A stretch of DNA of 39,514 nt, taken from positions 1 to 39,514 of the forward strand of contig PWUU01000010.1 of the NCBI GenBank assembly GCA_003562475.1, given 5' to 3'. The DNA is from Dehalococcoidia bacterium (GTDB taxonomy: Bacteria > Chloroflexota > Dehalococcoidia > GIF9 > AB-539-J10). Both the position numbers and the translations under genes were made by a program. Shown here one piece after another: positions 24,120 to 32,582 of this stretch (its first letter is position 1; every line of letters begins with the position of its first letter). The notes under the pieces were generated by a model. The model searched no databases. It was not told the DNA's origin and was given only the letters and a program-made list of their open reading frames with translations.

Positions 24120-25787
24120 CTACGCATTGATGCGCTCTTTCGACTCGACAACCACGCGTTCGACTTCGACCGCAGGCTCGGCCAGGGCAGCGAGTACCGC
24201 ATCCGACGGGTTGATGTGGGGTGGTTTCAGGTGCCCGAGATCGGCACCCTCGTTCTGGCGTCGCACGATGTACCGCCTGAAGGCTCCCGGGGAGAGGTAG
24301 GTCACCTTCAACGGAAGATCCGCAGGTGGTTCCTCCTCCTCTCCGAATATGGAGTAGATGTTGAAGTTGTACTCCTTGTCCAGTTCCCTGAACCGCCGGT
24401 ACAGTTCAGCCGTGAACGCCTTCTCCGAGGGCGCGGGAGAGACCGACGGCTCCAGGTAGATGTGCAGGAACGCCTGGTCCTCGACGATCTCCTTCCTCGC
24501 GGTCCAGTCGACGTACGAAACACCCGCAGTCTCGATGGCCTCCCAGATGACACGCTCGGTCAGGCGCCCGAACCCTGCGATGTCGATGAGGTCGTCCGCG
24601 CGACGCTCGAACACCATCTGGGGCAGGTCGATCCCGGCGGTCTCGTTACGAAGCGAGGTAATCCGCACCACGTCGCCCACGCGATAGCGGGTGAGCGCGC
24701 CGCCGTGCAGGTTGGTGAGGATGATCTCGTACACCTCTCCTTCCTTTACCTCGTCGAGGAGCACGGTCTTCGGCGTGTACGTATGATCCGCCTGCCACTT
24801 GAAGTGCTCACGCTCGGGAATGAACTCGTAGAAATTCAGATTCGGGGTGAAGGTCATACCGGAGTAATCCCACGCCTGCACCGCGTAGATGCCGCCCTCG
24901 GAGCCGACATAGAGCTCGAGCGGGGTCCGCCCCCACAGCTCGTTCACGCGCTTCTTGAACACAGCCGAATCGGTGCCTCCACCCAGGATGCCCCTGACGG
25001 TCCAGAGGTCTTTGGGCAGCATCGGCCGGCCGGCAAGCCGGCTCCTGATCTTGCCCTTGAGTACGCGGAGCAGCGCCCTGCGGCGCCTCAGCAGCTCCTT
25101 CTTATCCATCTGGCTGGACTGTTGCTTCAACTGCTCGCCGACCGTCACCAGGACGGAGGGAAGCCCTCCAAAACCGTCGAGCCCCACGTCCAGCGCCTGG
25201 GAAAAGCCTTTCTTCACCTTGTCGATGAAGGACAGCTCTTCGGCATTCGACGGCAGGAAGTCGCAATTGACCGCCCTCTGCAGCAGCGCCGCGATGACAC
25301 CGGACGCGTAGGGCGGAGCCGCGAAAGTGGAGAGCACCCGGAGGTGCTCCTTCATCCCCCGCGTATCTCCTCTGTAGTTCGCGGTGCAGAGCAGGACAAT
25401 CGCGGCGCACAGCTTCTCGAACTCCTCAACATACCGCGCAGACATCGGTATCCACTTGATCTCGTACTTGCCGGTATAGCCGGACGTCCGCACCCACTGG
25501 ACAGGGGGCGCGGGCAGCGTCTCCACCATCTTGTCGGTCAACTCCGGAATGTAGTCGTCATACGTGGTCAGCGGCACCACCGCGCGGAACTCATCGATGG
25601 TTGAAGGCATCGCGCCTTTCATCAGCTTGCGCCCCAGGCTGCTCGCCTTCAATAGCTGGAGTTGCTCCGTCATCAGGCGCCGCTGGATGGCCATGAACTG
25701 CTCGATGTCGAGGTCCATGAACCCGCAGCACATCTGCCACATCTCTTCCTTTCTCCCCTCTCGCAGGAGATCTATAGGTCGTACCAT
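24120..25787 (-). CDS. GH3 auxin-responsive-promoter-family adenylating enzyme
   Basis: The 555-residue protein belongs to the GH3 branch of the acyl-adenylate-forming superfamily. Plant members link jasmonate or auxin to amino acids; bacterial members are widespread and of unknown substrate. Visible are FRAVVPLTTYDDYIPEL near the N-terminus, the ATP-loop region WVRTSGYTGKYEIKWIP, ELYVGSEGGIYAVQ, then ALTRYRVGDVVRITSL, and the C-terminal hinge FGRLTERVIWEAI. These correspond to the three ATP/AMP motifs of the fold. ATG at 25787 is preceded by GGAGGTG; the frame extends to 25862 with no ribosome site. About 130 bases upstream is a GAAC-N3-GTTC palindrome also found before the winged-helix gene. 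Conjugating an amino acid to a carboxylic acid is inferred. Confidence 0.85.
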   Translation of the reverse strand: MVRPIDLLREGRKEEMWQMCCGFMDLDIEQFMAIQRRLMTEQLQLLKASSLGRKLMKGAMPSTIDEFRAVVPLTTYDDYIPELTDKMVETLPAPPVQWVRTSGYTGKYEIKWIPMSARYVEEFEKLCAAIVLLCTANYRGDTRGMKEHLRVLSTFAAPPYASGVIAALLQRAVNCDFLPSNAEELSFIDKVKKGFSQALDVGLDGFGGLPSVLVTVGEQLKQQSSQMDKKELLRRRRALLRVLKGKIRSRLAGRPMLPKDLWTVRGILGGGTDSAVFKKRVNELWGRTPLELYVGSEGGIYAVQAWDYSGMTFTPNLNFYEFIPEREHFKWQADHTYTPKTVLLDEVKEGEVYEIILTNLHGGALTRYRVGDVVRITSLRNETAGIDLPQMVFERRADDLIDIAGFGRLTERVIWEAIETAGVSYVDWTARKEIVEDQAFLHIYLEPSVSPAPSEKAFTAELYRRFRELDKEYNFNIYSIFGEEEEPPADLPLKVTYLSPGAFRRYIVRRQNEGADLGHLKPPHINPSDAVLAALAEPAVEVERVVVESKERINA

Positions 25788-25918
25788 TGTTGTGCACCTC
25801 CGTACTTCACTCACTCTTTGGCACCACGTACCACACCGGACCACTGCCGGCAGCCAGCACACTGCCGTACCACATAACTATGACAACAGTCGAGGGCCGT
25901 GCCTAGAGATTGTGTTCT

Positions 25919-25931
25919 AGAACAATGTTCC
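25919..25931. promoter_or_regulatory. GAAC-N3-GTTC palindrome upstream of the GH3-like gene
   Basis: AGAACAATGTTCC contains GAAC, three bases, GTTC. The same spacing and half-sites occur at 26739-26749 before the winged-helix gene. The site lies 132-144 bases upstream of the GH3-like start codon. A regulator binding both is inferred. Confidence 0.35.
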
Positions 25932-25962
25932 ATCCTGAGAGTGCGGGGGGTGGGCGAAGCAG

Positions 25963-25988
25963 AAAAAACCGCCCCGGGGTGGGGCGGT
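25963..25988 (-). terminator. Intrinsic terminator after the RHH-like gene
   Basis: On the minus strand, ACCGCCCC and GGGGCGGT form an eight-base stem with a five-base loop, followed by TTTTTT. It lies 26 bases past the stop codon of the gene at 26014-26346. Confidence 0.93.
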
Positions 25989-26013
25989 GTGGGATCGTCT
26001 GCACTGTGGATGG

Positions 26014-26346
26014 TCAGTCGCGGTGTGAGCGCGCCAGCGCTCTCAACTTACGGCTGAGCTGTTCGAACTCCTCGTCGCGGGGTTCGCGGCCGAGCTCGAG
26101 GCCATAGTTGATGAAGAAGTCCAGGAAACTGCGCAGCAGCTCCTTCGCGCCTTCCTGGAACTGGACAAACTCCTCGCGGGTGACCACGTCGTCCTGCCGG
26201 GACGTCTGCTTCTCATTCTCGCCTTTTTGGCGCAACTGACCTTCGATAAGAAGGTCAATGAACTCTGACCGGCTCAGCTCTCCCCTGTTCTCATCTATCT
26301 TCTTCACAAGGTCGGCGTCGACAACCAGCATTCGCCTCTCTGACAT
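26014..26346 (-). CDS. Ribbon-helix-helix-like small protein with a coiled C-terminus
   Basis: The 110-residue protein starts MSERRMLVVDADLVKKIDENRGELSRSEFIDLLIEGQL, which resembles a ribbon-helix-helix DNA-binding domain (one strand, then two helices with SRSEF at the turn). A charged linker (KGENEKQTSRQDD) and an amphipathic helix-rich tail follow (EEFVQFQEGAKELLRSFLDFFINYGLEL), probably for oligomerisation. AGGAGG lies nine bases before ATG 26346. It has its own intrinsic terminator and lies 65 bases after a winged-helix gene on the same strand, so the two probably form a small regulatory operon. I do not recognise the exact family. Confidence 0.65.
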   Translation of the reverse strand: MSERRMLVVDADLVKKIDENRGELSRSEFIDLLIEGQLRQKGENEKQTSRQDDVVTREEFVQFQEGAKELLRSFLDFFINYGLELGREPRDEEFEQLSRKLRALARSHRD

Positions 26347-26411
26347 TGAAGTAGTTCCTCCTTACATAGGTTCCGTGCTGGCGGAATGAGATAGCGTGTC
26401 CGGCCTCGTAG

Positions 26412-26675
26412 TCACGCATCGATATCGAGGATGCTCATCACGGCATCGATGCTCTTCAGCAACTCGGCGCCTTTCTCGGTTACATGATACCGCACGCTGG
26501 GGTTTCCTACCTGTACCGTGTGGACGAGCCCGTTGCCGAGCAGAAACTTGAGGTACTTCTGGAGTTGGGCGTAGCTCATGTTCACCGTGTACATCAACTC
26601 GGTCTTGCCGGCGCCGTTCTCGCCGACTTTCAGCATCTCCGCGATTATCTCGAAATTGGAGCGTCGCCTGTTCAT
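26412..26675 (-). CDS. Archaeal-type winged-helix transcriptional regulator
   Basis: The 87-residue protein is a single winged-helix domain: RRSNFEIIAEMLKVGENGAGKTELMYTVNMSYAQLQKYLKFLLGNGLV, then the wing VQVGNPSVRYHVTEKGAELLKSI. The TELMYxxNMSYxQLxKYLxxLxxxGL pattern is that of the ArnR1-like/HTH_45 family, common in archaea and found in some Chloroflexota. Such proteins bind DNA as dimers. The ATG at 26675 has only a weak ribosome site. A perfect inverted repeat 60-78 bases upstream is a likely autoregulatory site, and a related palindrome lies before the GH3-like gene. The RHH-like gene follows on the same strand. Confidence 0.8.
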   Translation of the reverse strand: MNRRRSNFEIIAEMLKVGENGAGKTELMYTVNMSYAQLQKYLKFLLGNGLVHTVQVGNPSVRYHVTEKGAELLKSIDAVMSILDIDA

Positions 26676-26734
26676 GCTGGACCCATATGGTACGTCTGTA
26701 CTGGTACCATACTACCATACGACGGCCTCCTGTC

Positions 26735-26753
26735 AATAGAACAGAGTTCTATT
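26735..26753. promoter_or_regulatory. Perfect inverted repeat upstream of the winged-helix gene
   Basis: AATAGAAC (26735-26742) and GTTCTATT (26746-26753) are exact inverted arms with a three-base spacer. It shares the GAAC-N3-GTTC core with 25920-25930. A second pair, ATGGTA/TACCAT, lies at 26687-26692 and 26705-26710. Self-regulation is inferred. Confidence 0.45.
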
Positions 26754-26824
26754 CCGGGAAAAACAGCGACACAACAGCCGCACAATCAATGTGGTGTGCT
26801 GCCTGCGACATGTTCCGGGCCGCG

Positions 26825-29800
26825 CTAACGGCGGCGGTCGACGACAACATACACCACGACGCACATAATGAGGAGGGTGAGGAGTCCGATGACGAGCCAG
26901 ACCCAGAAGGGCGCGTCAGCCGGTTCCATACCCATCACCAGCGTCGGCAATGTGGGCTCAGGAGGCGCCTTCGGGGGTTCGGGTTGCGCCATCACCGTAA
27001 ACGAGGCCATGGACCACTCGCTCGGATAGGGCCGCAACGCACGTACGCGCCAGAAGTACGTCTCTCCCCACTGCAGCAGGCTCGGGTAGACGTACGCGGA
27101 GCCGTCAGGTTGCTCACGCGCAATCACGGCGCTGAAGTGCTCATCAGCCGCGATCTCGAGCTCGTAGAACTCGGTCGACTGGAATCCGGTCCACGAGAAC
27201 TCCGGATCGCGGGGCACGTCACGCGCTCCCGGCTCGGGTGCCCATATGATTGGGGCCACGTGCATGCCGTCCACAATTGATCCCGCACCCACGAGGAAGT
27301 GCATCGAGGGGGACCAGCGGCTGCGCACACGCTCCCCCTCGGTAGTGCTGACCGCACGCACGCGCCAGTAGTAGGTGGTGTCGCACTTGAAGACAAATGG
27401 GATTTCGAATTCGCATATCCCAGGAGAATCGCAACAGACAGGCTTGATATCCTCCTCTTTGTGAAGCACGAAGCGGAAGTTCTCATCCATGGCAATCCAC
27501 AGGTCCCACGTCTCCGCCTTCGGCATCGGCTTCCACCGGAAGCAGAAGAGTTCGGCCACGCAGCCGCACATGTCACAGGGGATCACCTCGTTGAGCGCCG
27601 GAGATACCGGCCATGGGGTCGGCACAACGAACGTGTCGGAGTAGACCCAGAGGCGCCCTATCTCGGCTTGGTAGTCGTACGGCCGGCCATCTATGGCCCA
27701 GATATTGACCATATCGTTGCTGGATGTGCGAAGCGTATCGGGCCGGAAATCGGTCCCGGGGGTGAGTCCCACCGTCAGGGTATCCCAGTCGATCACGTTC
27801 ACCGTCGGGTTCCTCGGCACCAGCGTCCGGACCACACCCTCGCCGAATGCACCGTAGAGGACGCCGCGCAGGTGCGACAGTCCGGAGTAGCCGGCCTCAG
27901 GCGGCTGAAGGGTCGTCCATGAAGTGGCGCGGTCGATGACCCAGCGGTAGATGGCGCTCATGCCTATCTCGGTGGCAGCGTACAGAATCCGGTTCCGTGC
28001 AAAATCATCGTCGAGCGCCATGTGCACTGTTCCCGGCTGGGGCAGTGCCGGCAGGAGCTCGAACGTCTCGCCTCCGTCCTTCGAGACCGCGATCTCTCCG
28101 TCGCCATCATCCCCCACGAAAACGAAGTTGTTGCCGAAGGAGCGAATCGTGTTTCCCGACTGCAGCCCGGTGTCGATGTTATACGTCCAGCGCCAGACTT
28201 CGAACTCACGTATCTGTTCCACGCGGCCTATGGCGAGAAGCTCATCCGAGAGGACGTAGATACGGTCGCTGTGCACGATTGCCACGTCCGTGAGATCGTC
28301 CGGGCAGTTGCGGACGAGTGACCAGGTCTGGCCCCGGTTGGTGGACTCGTAGAGCTGATTCGTTCCGCGCACCGCGTAGTAGATGTGACCGGTAGCGCCG
28401 GTCCCCGGCGGACGGCGCAGAATGACGTCGTCGGGACCATCGAAGAACTCGATCCGCTCCCAGCGCTCGCCGAGCTCATCTTCCTCCTCTGCGTACGACC
28501 TCCAGATGCTGTTCAGTCCGGAGCCGACGGAGGCCAGGTACAGCGTGTGGTCCTCTTCCACGAGCTGAAGCGAGTAGTCGTTCAACTCATCTATATCGGT
28601 ATCGATGAGGCTGATCTGGTTCCAGATCTCATAGCCATCGCCGCGCGCCGCACGCGAGATGGCGCTCTCGTCAAGCGCGCTGCCGTTCCACGGCCCCGGG
28701 AGCGTGGTGTTGGCCCACTCGGCTGCGGTGGTCACCGAGTTCGTGCTCGTGCCGCAGACGGCCCACGAGCCGTCAGGGGTAAACGCCACGATGGCGTTGC
28801 CCACACCGGTGCCGTAGCCGCCGGACGGACGCTTCTCTGGCTCGTACCACTCACACTGCCCAGCGACAGTCGGATCGTCCGTAATGTGAATCCTCGCGCG
28901 CCCGTCGGCGGAATCGGCATCCACCTCACCGACCATCAGCACGTTGCCGTGCAGCGCCATCGAGAACACAGGGACCTTCTCCCGATCCAGCCAACTGGAA
29001 AGTCCCAGCCGCGTCACTCTGTGGTTGTCCACACGATACACATCGTCGGCAGATCCGTGTTCAGATGCGTAGCCCACGTAGACACGGCGACGTGCGGCCT
29101 CATCGCCGTCGTAGGTGGGTGGCAAGACGATGCTGGAATGGATGAGCTGGTTCTCAGTTGGGGAACTCTCACCCGTCTCGCACAACTCCACGAACGGATT
29201 GGGCTCTATGATCTCCCAGTCTGTCTCAGTATGACTGACATTCCGGCCAGTAGCTAGAAAGGTCCCAGTCGTATCACCGGCCACTGCGACGATGACTTTG
29301 TCAGAGAGGAAGTTCGGTGAGAAGGCAACGCTGCTGACGTCCATAACATCCCCGTCCTTCTCCAGGCTTTGCGCATTCCACGTCCAAATACCTAACAGTC
29401 CCGGACTTCCCAACCACACATCTCCATCTGCGGCTCCATCGGGATACCGCAGCCCAACAGCTATGAAGCGATTATTCGGTGAATCCAAAGGCGGAGTGAT
29501 TGCTACGCTCGCAATCTGAAGCGGAGCGCTCCAACCAGCACCGTCCGTTATGTGGCGCCAATTCCCCCCTCCATCCTCGGACAGATACACCTCCTGCCGG
29601 CCGTCGGTGACCGCGACGACGAAGTCCGGGTCGTCGGGCGCGACCGCGAGGTCCCACACGGGCAGTGTCGGCGCCGGATCGGCGTCCAGCAGGTTATCGA
29701 GAATGTCATCCTGCCACGTGATGCCGCCGTCGTCGCTGCGATAGAGGCCTTCGTTTGGAATGTCCGCCGCGTACCAGATGTCGTCGGAGCCCAGCACCAG

Positions 29801-29980
29801 CACGCTCACCTCGGAGGGGGTGACGACCATGAAGTCCTCGTCGCTCGGCGTGCGGATAGTGGACCACCTGAGTGCTTCAAACTGCGCGAGGACCGGCCCC
29901 ACGGGGACGAGCAGGGTTGCCAGGGAGGACGACAGGAAGAGGGAAAGGGCGACAACCGAGGACACCAGTCTCCTGGCCAT
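26825..29980 (-). CDS. Large secreted, membrane-anchored beta-propeller (BNR/sortilin-like) protein
   Basis: The 1051-residue protein starts with a signal peptide (MARRLVSSVVALSLFLSSSLATLLVP, cleavage likely near residue 32). Most of it is beta-propeller with Asp-box repeats: SDDGGITWQ, SEDGGGNWR, STNRGQTWS and SKDGGETFE. From about residue 800 come two fibronectin-III-like units marked by TWDLWIAMDENF, CDTTYYWRVRAV and ETYFWRVRAL; the first is rich in Cys (CDMCGC, CCDSPGIC). The C-terminus is a linker rich in Pro, one transmembrane helix (FWVWLVIGLLTLLIMCVVV) and an Arg-rich cytoplasmic end, so the body is outside and fixed in the membrane. A surface or S-layer-associated binding role is likely; the ligand is unknown. 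The promoter at 29990-30018 would give an almost leaderless mRNA. Confidence 0.85.
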   Translation of the reverse strand: MARRLVSSVVALSLFLSSSLATLLVPVGPVLAQFEALRWSTIRTPSDEDFMVVTPSEVSVLVLGSDDIWYAADIPNEGLYRSDDGGITWQDDILDNLLDADPAPTLPVWDLAVAPDDPDFVVAVTDGRQEVYLSEDGGGNWRHITDGAGWSAPLQIASVAITPPLDSPNNRFIAVGLRYPDGAADGDVWLGSPGLLGIWTWNAQSLEKDGDVMDVSSVAFSPNFLSDKVIVAVAGDTTGTFLATGRNVSHTETDWEIIEPNPFVELCETGESSPTENQLIHSSIVLPPTYDGDEAARRRVYVGYASEHGSADDVYRVDNHRVTRLGLSSWLDREKVPVFSMALHGNVLMVGEVDADSADGRARIHITDDPTVAGQCEWYEPEKRPSGGYGTGVGNAIVAFTPDGSWAVCGTSTNSVTTAAEWANTTLPGPWNGSALDESAISRAARGDGYEIWNQISLIDTDIDELNDYSLQLVEEDHTLYLASVGSGLNSIWRSYAEEEDELGERWERIEFFDGPDDVILRRPPGTGATGHIYYAVRGTNQLYESTNRGQTWSLVRNCPDDLTDVAIVHSDRIYVLSDELLAIGRVEQIREFEVWRWTYNIDTGLQSGNTIRSFGNNFVFVGDDGDGEIAVSKDGGETFELLPALPQPGTVHMALDDDFARNRILYAATEIGMSAIYRWVIDRATSWTTLQPPEAGYSGLSHLRGVLYGAFGEGVVRTLVPRNPTVNVIDWDTLTVGLTPGTDFRPDTLRTSSNDMVNIWAIDGRPYDYQAEIGRLWVYSDTFVVPTPWPVSPALNEVIPCDMCGCVAELFCFRWKPMPKAETWDLWIAMDENFRFVLHKEEDIKPVCCDSPGICEFEIPFVFKCDTTYYWRVRAVSTTEGERVRSRWSPSMHFLVGAGSIVDGMHVAPIIWAPEPGARDVPRDPEFSWTGFQSTEFYELEIAADEHFSAVIAREQPDGSAYVYPSLLQWGETYFWRVRALRPYPSEWSMASFTVMAQPEPPKAPPEPTLPTLVMGMEPADAPFWVWLVIGLLTLLIMCVVVYVVVDRRR

Positions 29981-29989
29981 TAAGTTACC

Positions 29990-30018
29990 ATTGTCTTAGC
30001 GACGTGCAGCTTTGTCAA
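29990..30018 (-). promoter_or_regulatory. Sigma-70-type promoter of the beta-propeller gene
   Basis: On the minus strand, TTGACA (30013-30018), 17 bases, then GACAAT (29990-29995). Transcription should start near 29983, three bases before the ATG at 29980, and no ribosome site precedes that ATG. The combination suggests a leaderless transcript. Confidence 0.6.
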
Positions 30019-30200
30019 TAGAATCGGCCGAAAGTCCGGAGAATAGGTGCACAAAGAATGAGGTTTCCCGGTCGTGACACACCGCTTCACCGGTTCCAGG
30101 AGAAAAGTGTACCGCAGGCATGGAGCTTTCGTACTAATTAATCCGGGATTTACACCCTGCCGCGTTCATCACTCGCCATAGGTATGCTACTATCAGGAAA

Positions 30201-32576
30201 ATGAAAACCCCCACTGACAGCACAGCGACCGCTATGCTTGACCGCTTGATTGAACGGCTGGGCCGGCAGGGCTACATCGTGCACACGGACGGTGAAGACG
30301 TCGCACGCACCGGCAAATCCGGCGCCACGCACCGCTTCAACATGGTTGCCACGCGTGACGATGGCTTCATGACGTACACCATCGCCGTCGAGGCGGCGAT
30401 AACGGATGATGGCAGCCCGCTGGGACTGGGCGCCGTGTTCGGTTTCGACGACAGGTGCTACGACTGCGGCATTCGCGATAAGGTATTCGTTGCGTTCCCC
30501 GCACTGGACGAGGTGGCGGAGCGCTTTGCCCGGAACCAGCGCATCAATGTGTTCACCCGGGAGAGCCTTGAGGAGTTTTTGGAGACTCCACTACCCACGT
30601 CGCTGCCTGAGAGCAAGAGCCTCACGCACTGGAACAGCACCTCGGACATCATGGAATCGCTGGCCGCGCTGGGCTACAGGATAGAGAGGAACGCGAAGGT
30701 CCAGGGCCGTTCCGGCGCCGAGTACACGTTCAACGCGCTCGCCACGTTCAGCGACGGCTTCGTCACCCACCGGCTGGGCATCGACGAGGTAGACGCGCGG
30801 CACGTCACGTTGAGCCACGTTTCGGTATTCGACGCGAAGGCATACGACTCCGGCATTCTCGAGAAGGTGCTGCTGGTATCCGGCGAGCTGACGCCCGAGG
30901 CAAAGCAGTTCGCCGGCCTGCAACGCATACGGGCCATCACGGTGCCCGGCTCGAAGGAGGTGGCGGAAACAGGGCAAGAGGCGGAGGTGGCGGAAACAGG
31001 GCAAGAGGCGGAGATGCCTGTTGGGCCGACCCTCCAGTACGCGGTCGAGGAGATATTCGGCGAAGCGGCCCCGACGGGGCAGGTCATTCGCTCTCGCGCC
31101 GATCCAGAGGTACTCAACCTCGTCCCTGAATCGATGGCGCGGCGCTTCAAGGCAATGCCGCTGGCGATTGTCAACGACGCGCTGCAGGTTGCCATGGCCA
31201 ACCCGTCGGACATCTTCGCGCTCGAGGCGCTGGGGCTCCAGAGCCGGAAGCGGATTGAGCCTGTCGGCGCCACAGAGCGCGAGGTGCTTGACGCCATCGA
31301 CATGAACTACCGCGGCGCCTTCGGCGACATCCAGAGCCACCTCTCGCGCATCCCGACCTGGTCTGGTACCGCCGACGACATGGATGAGCAGTCGCTTCTC
31401 GAGGCGGCCGAGGACACGCCTGTAGCCAGCGCGCTCCGGCTCATCGTGGACGAGGCCGCCAAGGCGCGCGCCTCGGATATTCACCTTGAGCCGCAGGACA
31501 GCCACCTCCGCGTGCGCTACCGTGTGGACGGCACGTTGCAGGAGGTGATGTCGCTCCCCCTCAAGATCCACCTGCCGCTTACCTCCCGCGTGAAGATACT
31601 CGCGGACATGAACATCGCCGACCACCTGCGGCCGCAGGACGGCCAGTTCACCACCGACACCAAGGGACGCGAGATCGACGTGCGGGTCGGCACGGTGCCG
31701 ACCGTTCACGGGGAAGCCACGGTCATGCGCCTCCTGGACAAGTCGCTCGGCCTCATCGCTCTGCCCCATCTCGGGTTCTCAAGGGAGGCGCTCGCGCAGT
31801 ACCAGAACATGCTGAAGGTGGCCTTCGGTATGATACTGGTGAGCGGGCCGACCGGCTCCGGTAAGACGACCACACTGTACGCGTCCATCAACCAGATGGA
31901 CCGCAGCTCACAGAAGATTATCACCATCGAGGATCCGGTGGAGTACCGCTTCCCGAACATCAACCAGATACAGGTCAACCCCAAGGCTGGGCTGACGTTT
32001 GCCAGCGGTCTGCGCTCGATACTGCGGCTGGACCCGGATACGATACTGGTCGGAGAAATTCGTGACGCAGAGACCGCGCGTATCGCGGTGCAATCAGCGC
32101 TCACGGGCCATCTTGTGCTATCCTCAATACATGCGAATGACGCGACCGGCGTGGTATTCCGCCTGCTCGACCTCGGCATCGAGCCGTTCCTCGTGTCATC
32201 GTCCGTCATCGGCGTGGTGGCGCAGCGCATGGCGCGACGCATCTGCACCAACTGTGTCGTGGAACGGGAGGGAACGCTGATGGAGCAGCTCGCCTACCAC
32301 AACGAGCTCGGAGAGCACCGCAGCAGGTTCCGCTACGGTAAGGGGTGCGACCTCTGCGCCAACACCGGTTACAGGGGTCGCATCGGCCTGTTCGAGGTGC
32401 TGGCGATAAGCGACAAGCTGCGGATGATGGTTCTGAAGGGCGCGGCGACGACGGAGGTGCGGCAGCAGGCCATGGAGGATGGCATGGTGCCTCTGATGAA
32501 GGACGGCATGCTGAAGGTGAAGAATGGCATCACCACGCCCGCAGAGGTATTGAGAAACGCCTACTTCATAGAGTAG
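30201..32576 (+). CDS. pilB: Type IV pilus extension ATPase PilB with duplicated nuclease-like N-terminal domain
   Basis: The 791-residue hexameric ATPase powers pilus assembly. The normal part starts with a T2SSE_N/MshEN-like domain (about 300-375, LNLVPESMARRFKAMPLAI) and continues with Walker A GPTGSGKTTT near 549, the Asp box TIEDPVEYRF, Walker B ILVGEIRDAET near 615 and the zinc Cys pairs CTNC and CDLC near 680. The first 255 residues are unusual: two diverged copies of one domain (about 10-133 and 148-255), each with LG-x-GY-x-V/I, a SGAxxxF strand and an FD-x-x-x-YD-x-GI segment. This is reminiscent of Mrr-like restriction-endonuclease folds without a clear catalytic set. A 27-base tandem repeat follows. 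ATG 30201 has AGGAAA upstream. pilC follows six bases later. Confidence 0.93.
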   Translation: MKTPTDSTATAMLDRLIERLGRQGYIVHTDGEDVARTGKSGATHRFNMVATRDDGFMTYTIAVEAAITDDGSPLGLGAVFGFDDRCYDCGIRDKVFVAFPALDEVAERFARNQRINVFTRESLEEFLETPLPTSLPESKSLTHWNSTSDIMESLAALGYRIERNAKVQGRSGAEYTFNALATFSDGFVTHRLGIDEVDARHVTLSHVSVFDAKAYDSGILEKVLLVSGELTPEAKQFAGLQRIRAITVPGSKEVAETGQEAEVAETGQEAEMPVGPTLQYAVEEIFGEAAPTGQVIRSRADPEVLNLVPESMARRFKAMPLAIVNDALQVAMANPSDIFALEALGLQSRKRIEPVGATEREVLDAIDMNYRGAFGDIQSHLSRIPTWSGTADDMDEQSLLEAAEDTPVASALRLIVDEAAKARASDIHLEPQDSHLRVRYRVDGTLQEVMSLPLKIHLPLTSRVKILADMNIADHLRPQDGQFTTDTKGREIDVRVGTVPTVHGEATVMRLLDKSLGLIALPHLGFSREALAQYQNMLKVAFGMILVSGPTGSGKTTTLYASINQMDRSSQKIITIEDPVEYRFPNINQIQVNPKAGLTFASGLRSILRLDPDTILVGEIRDAETARIAVQSALTGHLVLSSIHANDATGVVFRLLDLGIEPFLVSSSVIGVVAQRMARRICTNCVVEREGTLMEQLAYHNELGEHRSRFRYGKGCDLCANTGYRGRIGLFEVLAISDKLRMMVLKGAATTEVRQQAMEDGMVPLMKDGMLKVKNGITTPAEVLRNAYFIE
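30960..31013 (+). repeat. 27-base tandem repeat inside pilB
   Basis: Two exact copies (30960-30986 and 30987-31013), each starting GTGGCGGAAACAGGG, encode VAETGQEAE twice. They fall in the linker between the nuclease-like domains and the ATPase part, so copy number may vary between strains without breaking the frame. Confidence 0.95.
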
Positions 32577-32582
32577 AGAGCC

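Noticed and set aside
23898-25604. 568-residue open frame opposite the GH3-like gene
   Set aside because: It is a composition artefact antisense to a complete, conserved protein, with a low-complexity His/Arg-rich translation.
25915-25924. GTTCTAGAAC palindrome as a separate operator
   Set aside because: It overlaps the GAAC-N3-GTTC site, which has a matching partner elsewhere. Alone it has none.
30591-31769. 392-residue open frame opposite pilB
   Set aside because: Antisense shadow with repetitive charged residues and no recognisable domain.
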